64,000 nucleotides of DNA from Thuidium tamariscinum (GCA_947034885.2 OX344749.2:15329501-15393500), one strand, 5' to 3'. Positions 36,501 to 48,804 are shown, counted from the stretch's first letter. Translations and numbers: made by a program. Notes: generated by a model from the letters alone, not told the origin.

Positions 36501-36986
36501 CTCGGAAGTTCATTGAGGAATTCCGTCCCTGACAAGTTTGGTTTGAAATTTCAGTTTCACTAAAGCCGTGACAGTAAGCTAAATATTAGTTCACTGAACT
36601 GAATCAACTCACCTCAGAGACAATTAACATCCAATTAGGCATGCCCAACTGAATTTCAGAACCTGTATACCCTGACAAGCCTGCCTGGGCACATGAGAAT
36701 GCAAATCAGTAGTTACTGATTGTAACGGAATGATGTAGAATATTCCACATCATTCCGTCGAGAATGAGGCAGTCTGCTCTCCTGCTACTGAATGTTATGA
36801 GAGACTCCAAATTAACGTAGGAGGATTTAGAACACACCCGAAAACACAACACATAAATAGGAGACTTCTTTACTTTTACCCCAAGTAACATGAGTTTTAC
36901 CCTACTGGATGCACTTTGAGGGACGGGTTTACCATCCCGTTTTTTACTGTGGTAACAACACAGGGCATCCTACAGTAGTAGTTCCA

Positions 36987-37017
<31 letters not shown>

Positions 37018-38095
37018 TTGACACAAGCGTGTTGAGGAATAGTAGTAGTTCCATTTCATTACGGATAGGGCGGTATTTCGTCCGAAGGATTCCCTGCAGT
37101 TCTGCAGGCCGCCGGGGAGGAGGCGAACGTTCGACGTCCCTTCCTTGGGAGTTTCGAAGTTTCTTACGTCACTTGTTTTCAGTTTTGAACCATTTCTATT
37201 CCAAACTGAAATTGACCTGATTCTGCACTTCCTAGTGTTTTTTCCTCCCGAGAAAAAGGAGAGAAAAATATTTTATTTCTGAAATTATCAAAAAAAAAAT
37301 CTCAAAGCCAGAAAAAAGGAAAAATTACGGCAATTGGTCCGGCGAAGCTTTCTGACTGACAGCTGCACTCCTCCCGTCGTAGACATGATGCCAACCTCGG
37401 GTGAGATTTCCAGCAAATCATGTCATGACACGACGGATATGCTGTAGGGTAGGCATGCCGAGAAAAACAAGGTGGATTTATATTTCTTTATGGCTGGGAC
37501 CGACTGCATCGGAGCATCGAATTCTCCTTTGTCGTGAATGTCTTGAACAGTGAAGCTAGAATGTTGACTTGCTCCAGGTCCTAAGGGAGGACTGGAGGAG
37601 GTCCATTCCAGAGCTCAACAGAAACTGATGAATTGGGAAACTTCTTGAAATAGTTCCCAGTAAATTCTTCTTGGAAGACAAATGGAATTGGCATTTACAG
37701 TGGAAACACCCAAAACCGTCCAAATAAGGAATTCAGCATAGTTGGAGGCAACGTTTTCTAAAAATGATATCTTTCTAGTATTAGTGAGTGAAAATCATGA
37801 ATATTGAAAAAAAAAATAGATTTTTCGGGTACAGTATGTAATTTCTACAAATTTTCAAAGTGTTGGCTCCCGTGGAACCATCTTGTAGGTGCCCCAAAAC
37901 TGAACCCTACAAAAATCAGCACTCAGCCAACCAAATTTCCTATGTGTCCTTCAGATGAGTCAGCAAATTACAATCATACATGTGGCGAACACATTAAGGG
38001 AAGTCTACTGACGCATTTGGGTGAATCTACAGTCCACTGCAAGGAACAGGTGCGGGAATGGGTGTTTCGCCCTTAATCCAAGTTGTTTCATATTT
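36501..38095. other. GC-richer island without recognised gene
   Basis: GC content rises around 37.05-37.7 kb (for example a CTGCAGTTCTGCAG hairpin near 37095), as near genes. Frames at 36909-37220 and 37804-38076 carry no motifs I recognise. It could be an untranslated region or the trace of a lost gene. Confidence 0.35.
36986..37010. repeat. (TTTA)n microsatellite
   Basis: Six tandem copies of the tetranucleotide TTTA or TATT are followed by a T-rich tail. Confidence 0.9.
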
Positions 38096-38099
38096 TTGA

Positions 38100-38332
38100 G
38101 GGGCAGGGAGAACTGACCCCTTTTTTGTCCCAGTCAACAGCAAGTTGACTAAATTGCCCCCTATTTTGTGCTATACATTTCAGATTTTCTCCGCGCCTCC
38201 GAGCTAATTGAGGGCCTTTGATTCCATATATGAATTCAGAATTTGCAAAAAATAAAATTTGCAAAAGATAAAAAATTCCAGGGTTTTCCCAGCACTCCAG
38301 CAGGGCAATAAGGGGGTCAATTCACCCTAGCC
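38100..38332. mobile_element. MITE family F4, copy 1
   Basis: This element of about 233 bases has left end GGGGCAGGGAGAACTGACCC and right end, in reverse complement, GGCTAGGGTGAATTGACCCC. An internal GAGCTAATTGAGGGCCTTTG block is shared with the copy at 42173-42400 in the same orientation. It has no coding frame, and a target duplication was not resolved. Confidence 0.65.
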
Positions 38333-38410
38333 ATTTTTTTGAGAGCTTTGTGGAAGTAGTTGTGAATTAGTGTGTCTTGTGTCATTAGCATCAACCAGAA
38401 TCAAATTACT

Positions 38411-38674
38411 ATACGTGTAGGTTAGTTTTGTAAAGAACTTGAGAAAATTTGAAAAATTATTCTACAACTATTTCAAAAAATCTGAAAAAAATGTTTGTGA
38501 GAAAAAATAGAAAAAAAGAACACAATTACCCATGAGTAGGGAAGAATCAATCCAAAATTAGAAGTGTCTTTATAAAAGGCCGAAAACGAAAAAATTTCAA
38601 TCTGCTTGCCAAATTGTTGAACTACGGAAAATAAACTATTTCGGACTTGTTTACCAAAACAAACCTACACGTAT
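38411..38674. mobile_element. Short TIR element (264 bp)
   Basis: The left end ATACGTGTAGGTTAGTTTTG pairs with the right end CAAAACAAACCTACACGTAT, giving an inverted repeat of about 20 bases with one mismatch. A diverged relative of the left two thirds lies at about 11826-12035. No open frame is present. Confidence 0.7.
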
Positions 38675-40310
38675 GATAAAAATAAATTTTAAAATTTTGT
38701 CATTCATTAAAGTTTTGAAATTCAATAACTTCCTTGTTGATAGTTGGAATGCCTAGAAACAAAGTATGTGCACCCTTCCTTGCCGAGCTTTGCAATGGTG
38801 CCAAGAATGTGACTAGGGAACACCATTAGGGGACTATGAGATCTCAACATAACAAACAAAACAAAATAAACAAAACCCATTTTAAGGTTTAGATTTTTTA
38901 AATTAAAAAGATAGACAGCTCTTGAATTGCCCACTTTCTCATATGTACACTATTTGCACATTGTGGGTACAAGAAAAAAAAACATGAATATATAGTGTAA
39001 ATTCAAAGAAGTGGACAATTTTAGAGCATGAAGTTGTGAGTTTTAATTTATTGTTGAAGATGCTAAGTGTAACTATAACATTATCAACTAATGTGTGTGG
39101 GATTCCCTTATGTCATTCTGCCAAATCTAAAGGTCCTTCCCTCAACAATTGTAGCTGGATTTGAGTCACTGAAGTATGTAATTTTATCTGTAACAATATA
39201 AAATTAGCAAAGTAGGACAATCCAATTCCAACTCCTACTTTTTGAACCAAAATCAATCCCTTCATGATATATGTCTAGGATCACTAATAGGCATCTTTAA
39301 ATACTTTCATTTCAAATATTCATAGAAATTTAAAAAATAACAATTTATCCACTAAATTTCTCACGCATTCTTTCATAAAAAATTCACTCCCAAAAAATGC
39401 CATTTCTACTATAAAGTGTAACAATTGTCTTTTTTTGCATATCTAATTACAAGAAGTTGCACTAGAATGATATAAAAATGTGTGTAAGAAATTTCAAAAC
39501 CTTTGACCTTATAGATTGTAAGATATTCATGTTCAAGTGAAAAAATTTGTTTTTATTGCTTCTTGTTTAACAAAGTTAGAAGGTTTCAATTTTTTTTATC
39601 CTAAAATTTAAGCACTATAAATTTTTCATTTCTAATTTTTCATTTTGAAGATTGAGTTGAATTGAGAGTTTAGAAAAATAAAAAAATAAAAAAAAACATA
39701 GTTGATTTTTATTGTTTATGAATTGTTAAGCAAAATTAGGTATAAAATTGAATAAGAAGCTAAATTGTTCATGGTTCTAAGATGGAATTGAAAATTACTA
39801 ATCCTTAAAGTGAAATTGTTTTATTAAGTTACATGATTTCTATTATTTGTTTTTAATTTATAGAAATTAGATGAAAGGATGGATGCTACAAGTTATTTTT
39901 GTCAAGAAAATGTTAAGATTTTTTGAAAAAAGAGATTGTCCATTGTTTTCTCATCATTTGTGTGAATTGAATGAATAAAATGTTTCCACATAGATAAAAA
40001 TATTTTCTATGAGAAACAAAAATTAGAAAACTTATTTTGACTTCCTATAATTTTCTTGTATTGCCTCACAAATCACATTTTAGCCTTTTGGATTTAGTGA
40101 GATAATATAACTTTTGCTCTTAGGTACCAATTGAAATAAAAATTATATATTAAGAATGCTAATGTATTTTCCTATATTCAAAAAATCTAGTCACAAAAAA
40201 TTGCAATAAAAATTGAGACCATAGGGTGTAGGAGCCTACCAAAAATTTGTTTTGTTCACCAAAGGCGCAACACGAGATTAGGGATAAGGAAAAAGATTTC
40301 CACTATGAAT
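38675..40310. other. AT-rich gene-free stretch
   Basis: No gene-like frame was seen. The block at about 39420-39600 (TTGCATATCTAATTACAAG onward) resembles F2 interiors only in general A/T style; no termini were found. Confidence 0.4.
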
Positions 40311-40314
40311 TTTT

Positions 40315-41414
40315 GGGTGATTGCATGAAACACTTGTACTGCTGTGTTGCATCATGTTTTGTGGTGACTAGTTTTTTAGCCATAACTTTTGTTTTTTAGC
40401 TCCAAATGATTCAAATTTTTAAAAATGGGTGATCATAACTATTATACATCATTCAGAATTTTTGAGGATTTAAAAAAAATACTTTACTATTTTTAAATAG
40501 CCCCCAATTTTTTGTCACACATTTCAATTTAGGGGTTTTTAGTACTATTTAGAACCCAGAAAAATGAATTTTGAGCTGAAATTTTGAGAGGATGTTTTCT
40601 TAGTAGAATTATAGCTTATCTCAAAAGGAATTTCAAAAATAGTCATTTTCATGTGGTGTAGAAGTCTACAAAGAGACCTTTTTTTTGCTTGCTTTTTGAA
40701 ATGTGTAAAACATTTTTTTTCGTGATTTTCTTGGTCAAGCCTTATCACCAAAAAGTCTTCTCAAATGGCCAATTTTTATTTTTATTTTAAAAAATGTTTT
40801 TTATTTTTTATTAATTAAAACATTGAAGTATGTATTTTCTTCACCGGAATTCTATGTGTTCTATGTCCAAAATTCTAGTGAAGAAAAATACAACTTTAAC
40901 ATTTTAATTTGTAAAAAATAGAAAAAACAAATTTAATGAAATCTAAAAATTGTCCATTTGAGAAGACTTTTTGGTGATAAGGCTTGACCAAGAAAATCAC
41001 CAAAAGAATGTTTTATATGTTTCAAAAAGCAAGTAGAAAGAAGGTCTCTTTGTGGACTTCTATACATCAAAAAAATGACTATTTTTAAAATTCCTTTGGA
41101 GATAAGCTATAAGTCTACTAATAGAATATCCACTCAAATATTCAGCTCAAAATTCGGTTTTTTGGGTTCTAAATAGTACTAAAAATCCCACAATGTTAAA
41201 GTGTGACAAATTAACAAAATTGAATTTTAAATATCAAATGATTTTTTAAAATTTGTAAAAAATAAGGATAATAATGTGAGTCAAGATATCTAGGAAGCTT
41301 TTTTTTATTTTGGGCATTTAGTTTTTTATTCAAAAGTTAGAGCCATCTTAAAGCGGTCAACCCAAAAAAACGCAACAAATAGTACAGTTTTTTCATGCAT
41401 TCAGCCATTCACCC
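40315..41414. mobile_element. Long-arm foldback F1 element (subfamily C)
   Basis: The 1100-base element is flanked by TTTT (40311-40314 and 41415-41418). The left terminus is GGGTGATTGCATGAAACACT, and the right end reads TTCATGCATT..CATTCACCC. The two halves are reverse complements over several hundred bases. Examples are GACTTTTTGGTGATAAGGCT at about 40957-40985, whose complement is at about 40737-40765, and TAGTACTATTTAGAACCC at about 40539-40556, with its complement at about 41164-41181. The transcript or single strand would form a very long hairpin. No coding frame is present. Confidence 0.75.
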
Positions 41415-41418
41415 TTTT

Positions 41419-42172
41419 TCATCTCAAAAGCTAATCCATGCAAATTAATTGGTACACTCATAATGGTATGATTTTAGTATTGGCAACATAAATTACAAAG
41501 TACAACACTAAATGTCAACAATCTTGTTTATATTACCAACACTAAATGTCAACATAGACACTATTTGTCAACTTACTATTTGATATAAATTTTTTTATAA
41601 AATTACAAAATCACCATGTGCACTTCATTACTTCAAATCTTTAATTCATATATTTAAGTTTATATTTTTTTCATGGCAATTTGATAAAATAATATGTAAC
41701 ACTATTTGTAAGGTAGACCAGCCTAATTCTGTTAGCAACCCATTTCTGTCACCCTATATTTGGTCCCATTTTCATCCATTCCACCATCCAAATTTGTCGA
41801 GAAATGAGCCAATTTTGTCTAGAAATCTAACAAAATCACTGCATTTATGTTATGTAAGGTATGTGGCAATAGTTGATTAGTGAATATCTAGATGCTTGTA
41901 GGGACATAAGAAGGTGGTTATGGATTGTTATTAGGGCGTTCATGACCCTAGTCATAGGCGCTTTTGTAATCTAGGGCTGAACGCTTCAAAAATCTACAAA
42001 AATTACAACTTTGATCAAAAAATTATAATTCCACTTGTAATTGATTCATGAAATATGTGCACACCTATGAAAAATATGTGTCCCTCTTGAAATTGGCACC
42101 AAGATAGTCAGATTGCAAGTTAGGGTGGTAATAGGTTGGTCTACCTTAACATAACACTAAATACCATTTTGA
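41419..42172. other. AT-rich spacer with short internal duplication
   Basis: CAACACTAAATGTCAACA occurs twice within 50 bases (about 41502 and 41538). No gene is seen. Confidence 0.5.
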
Positions 42173-42400
42173 GGATCCGGGTGGATTTGGCCCCCTCACT
42201 CGGCCTTACCATGTTTTACCAGAGGTGCAATCAAAATAAAAGCTCCCTATTTTGGGCCGTGATCACCCCCACTAGCTAATTTGAGGTCTTTGATTGCAAA
42301 CGTGAATTCAAAATTTGAAAAATAAAAAATTGTGTGAAAAATAAAAAATTACAGCATTTTACCCAAGTGGCCGAGCGAGGGGGTCAGTTCTCCCTGCCCC
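42173..42400. mobile_element. MITE family F4, copy 2
   Basis: This copy of about 228 bases is in the same orientation as 38100-38332. It shares AGCTAATTTGAGGTCTTTGA, a run of AAATTTGAAAAATAAAAAA, and the right end GGGGTCAGTTCTCCCTGCCCC. The left end is diverged (GGATCCGGGTGG). Confidence 0.65.
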
Positions 42401-43630
42401 ATTTTGAGTGTAGTGTGACACTTGATAAGTTACCAGAAGCAAGTTTCTTAAGTGACGGGAATAGTGCCGTGAGGTTCTGTTCCCACACGCGTGCTTTCAC
42501 GGCAAGTACGAATTCCCTGCCTCCGATTGCACCTGCTCTCAAATCATACAGTAAAGTCCAGCTCCCACGAAATGCCGCAAGCACTGATTCCCAATTCTGA
42601 GATGATGCACACAGTTACGTCGATGTGATGACGACACCATTCCGAGGGTACGACTGTAACTGTAGTCTAGATGAAATCTAGGCAAGGAATCAGTAGTCTA
42701 CCTCGGCACTGTGCTCGACTGCTCGCACACTAGGGGAGCTAGCCAGGGTATATGCCAACTGCAGCTACTCGTAGGCTGTCCGTTGTCAATGATGGTGTGC
42801 GTTGACAGACTGCCATAACGAATCAGGGACAGGATTGAAATGGGCCGCATGCCGAGGTGCACCTTCGATCGACGATCGCGACCCCCGAGGTGGTAGTATC
42901 GATTCGTCGATCAGCACTCCCCGATCGATCGATCACTTCAACTGTTGCGATGAACTGATGATGATATGAACCCGTCCGGCCTGAGTTTCTATCAATCATG
43001 ACTCTTTCCCCTCGGAGTTTCTTTTCAATTAATATGCAGCGCAAGTTGAGGACGAGGAGCATCTGGTGTTGGATGGTAGAGTTTGGCATGGCATGGTGTG
43101 CCCGTACTCGCGGTATGGGACTATGGGTCCCTTGCGGGTAGGGCGGAGGTTCCGTCGTCCAGTCAGCTGGATATATCCGTCGACTCTTGTCACGGGTGAG
43201 ATAAGGTTTCGGATCGAGAAGTCGAGGAGAGACGGAGTGGCGGTACGTACACATAACTGACTACTGTCGATTGATCGGCACTATTGTGGTCCGGACGAAC
43301 TCCGGAGTCAGTGCTGGAATGATGTGCTTGGGGACCACCTTCTCGGTGCTTGCCAACGGCAATGCCAAGGTTGGCTGGTGCACTGAATTGGGTCGATAAA
43401 ACGAGAGCGACTGACTACCTGGATCTAGACAATTTCAGTTCGTCTGACGACGTAGATAGGAAATATCTACTGCGGTAGTCACAATAGTTGTTGGAGTCAT
43501 GGTCAGATTCGTTGACCCTGAAGCGCTGCAGTAGTGAGTGATAGTTTAGTCTCAGTTCTGACTGAAATATGAACGAACTTTTTTTTCATGTAGTACTAAT
43601 TTCTTGTTGCATGGCAGACTTTCTTGAATG
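42401..43630. other. GC-rich island with GATCGATC motifs
   Basis: The GC content is clearly above the flanks, and CGATCGATC-type runs occur at about 42868-42935. A 143-codon minus-strand frame (43254-42823) is Arg/Ser/Pro-rich without recognisable motifs and is treated as chance. A plus-strand fragment with a possible reverse-transcriptase-associated motif is listed separately. Confidence 0.4.
43039..43242 (+). pseudogene. Possible retroelement-derived fragment
   Basis: An open stretch from GCG at 43039 reads AQVEDEEHLVLDGRV and continues to a GT donor-like site (GTACGT at 43243). The string EDEEHLV followed by a Cys, Tyr-rich segment (VCPYSRYG) resembles the zinc-binding tail found after non-LTR reverse transcriptases (EDEEH..F.C..Y). 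An in-frame TAA lies just upstream, and no reverse transcriptase core is seen. It is too short for certainty. Confidence 0.25.
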
Positions 43631-43637
43631 TGGATGT

Positions 43638-44372
43638 GGGTGATTGCAAGAAACACTTCACTTTTTTGGTTTAAAATGTAATTTTTGGTCATAGAATTGG
43701 CAGTACTATGCGATATTGGTAGTACAACGCGTCAACACTGTGCTTGCAAATCTTAATTGTTGATTTTGGATGCCTACAGATCTAAATTGTTAGTCGGTAT
43801 TATACAATCCTATAGATTGCTATAAAGTACTATTGAAGCCACTAATAGTAGCAAAAAAGATGGCTGTAGACCTTTTTGTTTTTACTTTTTAGTAATTCAA
43901 AAATGATTCAAATTTTTTTTTTAAATTTCTAGAAGATTGTGCTCAACTGCTCACATTCTAATAAAAAATTCCTTTAAGAATTTTTTCCCTCTTCATAGCC
44001 TTTGAGTAAAAGAAGGTCACTTTGAACCCATGTGCGCAATAAACATTTTCATAAAAACTAATCGTCAATCCCTGTAACATTAGTAGACCACAAACTTGTT
44101 GAATTTGTGGCTTCAAATTCGGATTTTTGTATAAAAAATAAGACTAAATCCCCCCTAAATGGCCAAGATAGACACCCAATTGGGCGCAAGTTAAAAATAC
44201 TAAACTAATTTTTTTTAAATTGAAAAAATTACTCAGCATCTAAAACTTTTGTGTACACCTTCATTCCAAATTTCAAGCCCAAAGGACAAAAGATGCAAAA
44301 GTTATGAACAAAAAACTACCTATTGAAAGTCAAGGGGACAAAAAGAAAGACAAGTGTTTCTTGCAATCACTC
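43638..44372. mobile_element. F1 non-autonomous DNA transposon, subfamily B
   Basis: This 735-base element has left end GGGTGATTGCAAGAAACACT and right end AGTGTTTCTTGCAATCACTC, with the 4-bp duplication ATGT at 43634-43637 and 44373-44376. It lies in the opposite orientation to the copy at 27508: its right half holds TTTTGTCCCC-type sequence in reverse complement. It has no coding frame. Confidence 0.88.
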
Positions 44373-45002
44373 ATGTAGTTTGCTTGGGACTCAGTGAGTC
44401 AGTGATGGGAAATCCCTCACTCCTTTAATGAAGAACTACTAAGAATGATGAATCTAGTCAATCTATGTATGGCAAATTTCATAAAAATGGCAAAATTCCA
44501 TTACTTCAATACTTTTTACAATTCAAACAACCCAATCTAAAATCTAAAATCAATCATAGATTTTTGAAATCTATACCTATTCATGTTGTTTTAGACCACA
44601 TAGTCTAAAATCTAAACTTGTCATAGATTTTGGAAATCTATATGAATCTTAAATCATGTTTAAAAATCTATACCAATCCTAAAAGTTAGTTTTAAATTTA
44701 GACTGCATGGTCTAAAAATTGGTATACGGAATACCACCATTTTAACAAAACTCACCATACAAAAAATTTTGAGTACAAAGTTACATGATTGCTTGGGCTT
44801 CTCTATATTTGCAAATTGCAACTTCCCTTTAGTTGAAAGCTTGTTCTTCACAACTTTTGCCTCTACAATAAATGAAGCCTTGAAGCATCCTCACCATGCT
44901 ATAGCCAACTGGCTTGCAGAAAAGGATGTAGGGTCATTGCAAGAAACACTTCACCTTTTTGTCTAAAAACACAGTTTTTTGGCCAACGAATCAACAATGA
45001 TA

Positions 45003-45197
45003 GTATGTGAGCATGAACATGTGAGCTTCTAATATGTATATTAGTAGATATACTACCACCTTTAAAGATGTTTATAGTAAAAATACCTATAATATAAATA
45101 TACTCTTATCAGTAAAGGTTTTTTATAGTATAAGCACCTATACCATAGGTGCATCATCTTTGAGGCTCATAAGCTCACACTTCTATACTCACATATT
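45003..45197. mobile_element. Palindromic insertion within F1
   Basis: The left part, ATGTGAGCATGAACATGTGAG, is matched in reverse complement by the right part, ending CTCACACTTCTATACTCACAT. ACCTATA-type motifs repeat in the middle (45093 and 45148). It may be a short TIR element; the target duplication is unclear. Confidence 0.45.
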
Positions 45198-45644
45198 AGC
45201 AACCATGGTTTTTTGGCATAGGATTGGCAATTCTGAGCAATCTTATCAATGCTGCACGTCTATATTGTGCTTGTCAATGTCAACTGTTTCAAATTTCAGG
45301 TGCTTGTAAATCTAGGTTGTTCATTTAGTACTATGTAGTACTATGCAATACTACAAAGTTCTACTCAGTGCTACAAAGTACTACTCAGGCCACTGGGAGC
45401 AAAAAATAGTAGAAAAAGGATAAGTGGACCTTTTCATTTTTGGTAATTCAAACAAAATTCAAAAAATTATTTTACAAAAATTCATTTTTCTATCAAAATT
45501 GTGCTCACATTGCAATAAAAAATTCCTTTAGGAATTTTTTTCCCTCTTCAAAGTCTTTGTGCAAAGGAAAGTCACTTTGATCCCATGTGCACAGTAGACA
45601 TGTTACTATTTTCATAAAAACTCATTGCCAATCCTTGAAATGTT

Positions 45645-45872
45645 CACTAGAAGAAATCCTTGTTTATTTGAACAGAACATATCAGGTAGATTGTGTTGAG
45701 ACTGCGTTGGTGAAAACGCGGAAAAAACACAAAAAAACGCGTTTTCTGTGTTTTTTTGCGTTTTTCCTGCGTTTTCAGTGTTTTCCTGCGTTTTCAACAA
45801 CGCAATCTCAACACAATCTACTTGACGTGTTCTATTGAAATAAACAGGGACTTCTGCGTTTTTCTTCTAGTG
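45645..45872. mobile_element. CACTA-like MITE nested in F1
   Basis: This 228-base foldback has CACTAGAAGAAA at the left and TTTCTTCTAGTG at the right, arms of about 100 bases, and the 3-bp duplication GTT on both sides (45642-45644 and 45873-45875). The centre contains repeated AACGC and GCGTTTT motifs. The CACTA start and 3-bp duplication point to CACTA-superfamily mobilisation. Confidence 0.85.
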
Positions 45873-46769
45873 GTTAGTAGACTTCCAACTTGTCTAATTT
45901 ATGGCTTCGAATTTGGATTTTTGAGTCAAAAATAGGACTAAAAACCTCCAAAATGGTGAAGGTAGACATCCAATCGGGGGTAGTTTAAAAATAGTAAACT
46001 AATTTTTAAATTTTCAAAAGAGCTATGGAACGTGTAAATTTTTTTTGTGCACCTTCATTCCAAATTTCAAGTCAAAAAAACAAAAGTTGCAAAAGTTATG
46101 AGCAAAAAAATGTTTGTTGGAGGTGAAGGGGACAAAAAAAAGGTTAAGTATTTCTTGCAATCTTGTAGGGGTCTCTATTTGCAATTAACCTCTAAGTCAA
46201 CTTTGGCTAATTGTAAGTAGTTTTCACCAAATCTATTCAACACGACGGTGTACCCTCTAAAGACACACAATATGGTGACTTGATCACAAAGAAAATCTTT
46301 AAAAAATGGACATGCTCAAGAATCAATGAGGTGGGATTCTAAAAGATGATGTTGGAGTTTTCAAATGTGTAGAATAGTGGAGGATGTCTTAAGACATACA
46401 AAACTTTTTGTATCCCATTGGCAAGTTTGGGCTTAGAAATGTTTGGAAGATGGTTCTTAGGACAAATCTTGCCGATGCGTATGAAGTTTTATTATGTTAA
46501 GGGCATCAATACTTCTAAATGGTCAAGATCCAAAAGAAATAATTATGCAATACAAGAGTGGAAATAAGTGGCCAAGACATATTTGAACATTATTGTGATT
46601 CATCCAATGATGATTGAGAGCATCTTCATGCATGGGATCCTATAATGCTAGTTTGGAGGACTTTTTGTTGTTGTAATTTGGATATCACTTTTGTATAAAT
46701 AGAACAATGGTCAAATTTAGTAATAAGATGATATGCCAATGGAAATTCATGGTCCAAAATTCTTAAAAG

Positions 46770-48804
46770 GGGTGATTGCAAGAAACACTTGTACTATTAT
46801 GGCAAATTTTGTTAAAATGGTAGTATTCCTTATGCCATTTTCCTAGACCGCACGATTTGATTTGAAAATCAACATCTAGCATTAGAGAAATTTTGAGCTC
46901 TCTAGAGGGCCGTTAGGAATTGACATGCAAAGCTATTTACTGAAGGCTAAAGATGATAGCCTTAGTACACAATATGTATCGCTACCTTGTGTGAATATTC
47001 ATCAAGTACTCATGAATTTGTTAAATAAAGAATTCACTTATTGTACCAAGGACTTGAATGACAAAAAGTACCTATTGTTCTATTGTCCAATAAGAGGTAT
47101 TTCATGGTGCAAACATCATGAGCATGAAGTACCAATGATCTTATTTAAAAAAAAAGTCTCACTCATTGTACTAAAAACGCATGAGCCATTAGTACTTAAT
47201 TGCACCAAATTTGTCCTTCTCCAAATAAAATAATCCCTCAATGTACTTAAAATTTGAATGACAAGAAGTACCTAATGTCCCATTATCCAATAAAAAAACA
47301 TGTACCTTTATAAACATCATGATGTCAAAATGGGTGGAAATAGGGGAAAAAAGTTGTCCTTTATTTGACAAGTACGCATTTAAATCCAATTGAGGACCCC
47401 AATTGAGGCCATTCTAGAGGCCCTTTGGAGAGTTCAAAATTTTTCTAATGGAATGATCATAAAAGGTTTTCTAACCATGTTGGAAGACTACGAGTTATTG
47501 CACTGTAGGAACTGTCTCGCTAAAACTTATCCTAGCAGTTGATCTAATGTGGCAAAGACATTGCCATATCAAATAATAATATTTTATTATTATTTTATTT
47601 TAATTTTATTTTCAATTATTTTTTCAATATTTTTAATTTTTTTAATTTTTCAATATTTTTTTAATTATTTTTTAATGTGACCAGTAGTGACTAGTTCATA
47701 CATTAGAGGATTTTTGAGGCCATTAGAAGATTGCACGTTCCTGGACTGCGGAAATGCAGTTTCTGCCGTGTGAACAAAAATCTGCCGTGGTCGAGAGACG
47801 AGAGAGTGCCACGTCATTAAAAAAAATTGAAAATTTTTTTTGGGATTTTTTCATATTCTTAGTAACCAAAAATAAAATAAAAATATATATTTTTTTGGGT
47901 AAATGTTGGCCCGACAACGGCCAACAGTTACGGGAACAGTTTCGTGGAACAATCCCGAAACGACCCTTTGGAGGCCTCAAATCCCCTCTAATGGATTAGG
48001 GAACGAGGCTGAAATAGTCTCTTAGTACCTTGAAAAACCTTCTTATGATAGATTTCAAACATTTAGGATGCATGTAGATTTCCAAAATCTATGACAATTT
48101 TAGATTTCAGACTGTGCGGTCTAAACTATCAAAAGTGTCAAACTAATGGATACTGCCATTTTAACGAAATTCGCCATTATTTTGATTTCACATTATATGT
48201 GCAAATATGTTTCTTGGCCATAACTTTTGTGTTTTTGGCTCCAAACAACTTGAGATTTATAAGTAACATGCTCCTAACTACTATACACCTAATCTAATGT
48301 TTTGGTAATTAATTTTTTTTTAAATTTAAAAACAACCCTCAAATTTTTTTGTCACACTTGCTAAATTTTGGGTTTTACAGTCTAACATTTTAGTACCCCA
48401 AAAAATGAATTTGGAGCAAATATTTGGAAGAAGTAGTGTTTAAATATATTTATAGCTATAGTATAAAGGAATTTAGAAAATAGTTGATTTTATGTTTACA
48501 AAATGAACTCCATTCTACTTACCATTTGAAGCACATAAAATGTTATTTTGGTGGTATTTTTGGTGAATGACCATCTCCATAGAGTTGTTGCAAATGGCTA
48601 GTTTTAGTTTGTATTAAAAGAAATTTTATATTTTTAATAAATTATAATGTCAAAGTACCTATTTTCTTGAGGTTTTACACTTTTCTACTTTTCCTTTCTA
48701 GAGAATTTTTCTATGCATTTAAATTTTTTTTAAACACTCCAATATAAAATCCACAATATTCCTAAAAATGCAACAAATTGTACAAGTGTTCGTTGCACTC
48801 ACCT
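46770..48804. mobile_element. F1 element, subfamily C, with nested F3 MITE
   Basis: The left end is GGGTGATTGCAAGAAACACT and the right end ACAAGTGTTCGTTGCACTCACC. Both are flanked by AAAG (46766-46769 and 48805-48808). The right part (about 48170-48800) shares the GGCCATAACTTTTGTGTTTTTGG block with the subfamily C copies at 40315 and 62974. An F3 MITE lies at 47701-47993 and AT-rich sequence of unclear origin fills the rest, giving a total of 2.0 kb. A frame at 46925-47233 lacks recognisable domains. Confidence 0.7.
47701..47993. mobile_element. MITE family F3, second copy (nested)
   Basis: This 293-base copy is inverted relative to 10039-10338. The left end is CATTAGAGGATTTTTGAGGC, and the right end GAGGCCTCAAATCCCCTCTAATG. 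Shared internal blocks include the TTTCTGCC..GTG stretch and the CGGGAACAGTTTCG..CCCGAAACG hairpin. It interrupts an F1 element. Confidence 0.75.

Larger units (their letters stand above)
44931..46163. mobile_element. F1 element with two nested insertions
   Basis: The left end is GGGTCATTGCAAGAAACACT, preceded by TGTA (44927-44930). The right end, TATTTCTTGCAATC, is degraded but followed by TGTA (46164-46167). Its right half matches subfamily B. The excess length over the usual 0.73 kb is explained by a CACTA-like MITE at 45645-45872 and a second palindromic insertion at about 45003-45197. Confidence 0.75.

Noticed and set aside
42823..43254. Minus-strand frame of 143 aa
   Set aside because: Arg, Ser and Pro-rich with no recognisable motif; composition alone explains an open frame in this GC-rich island.
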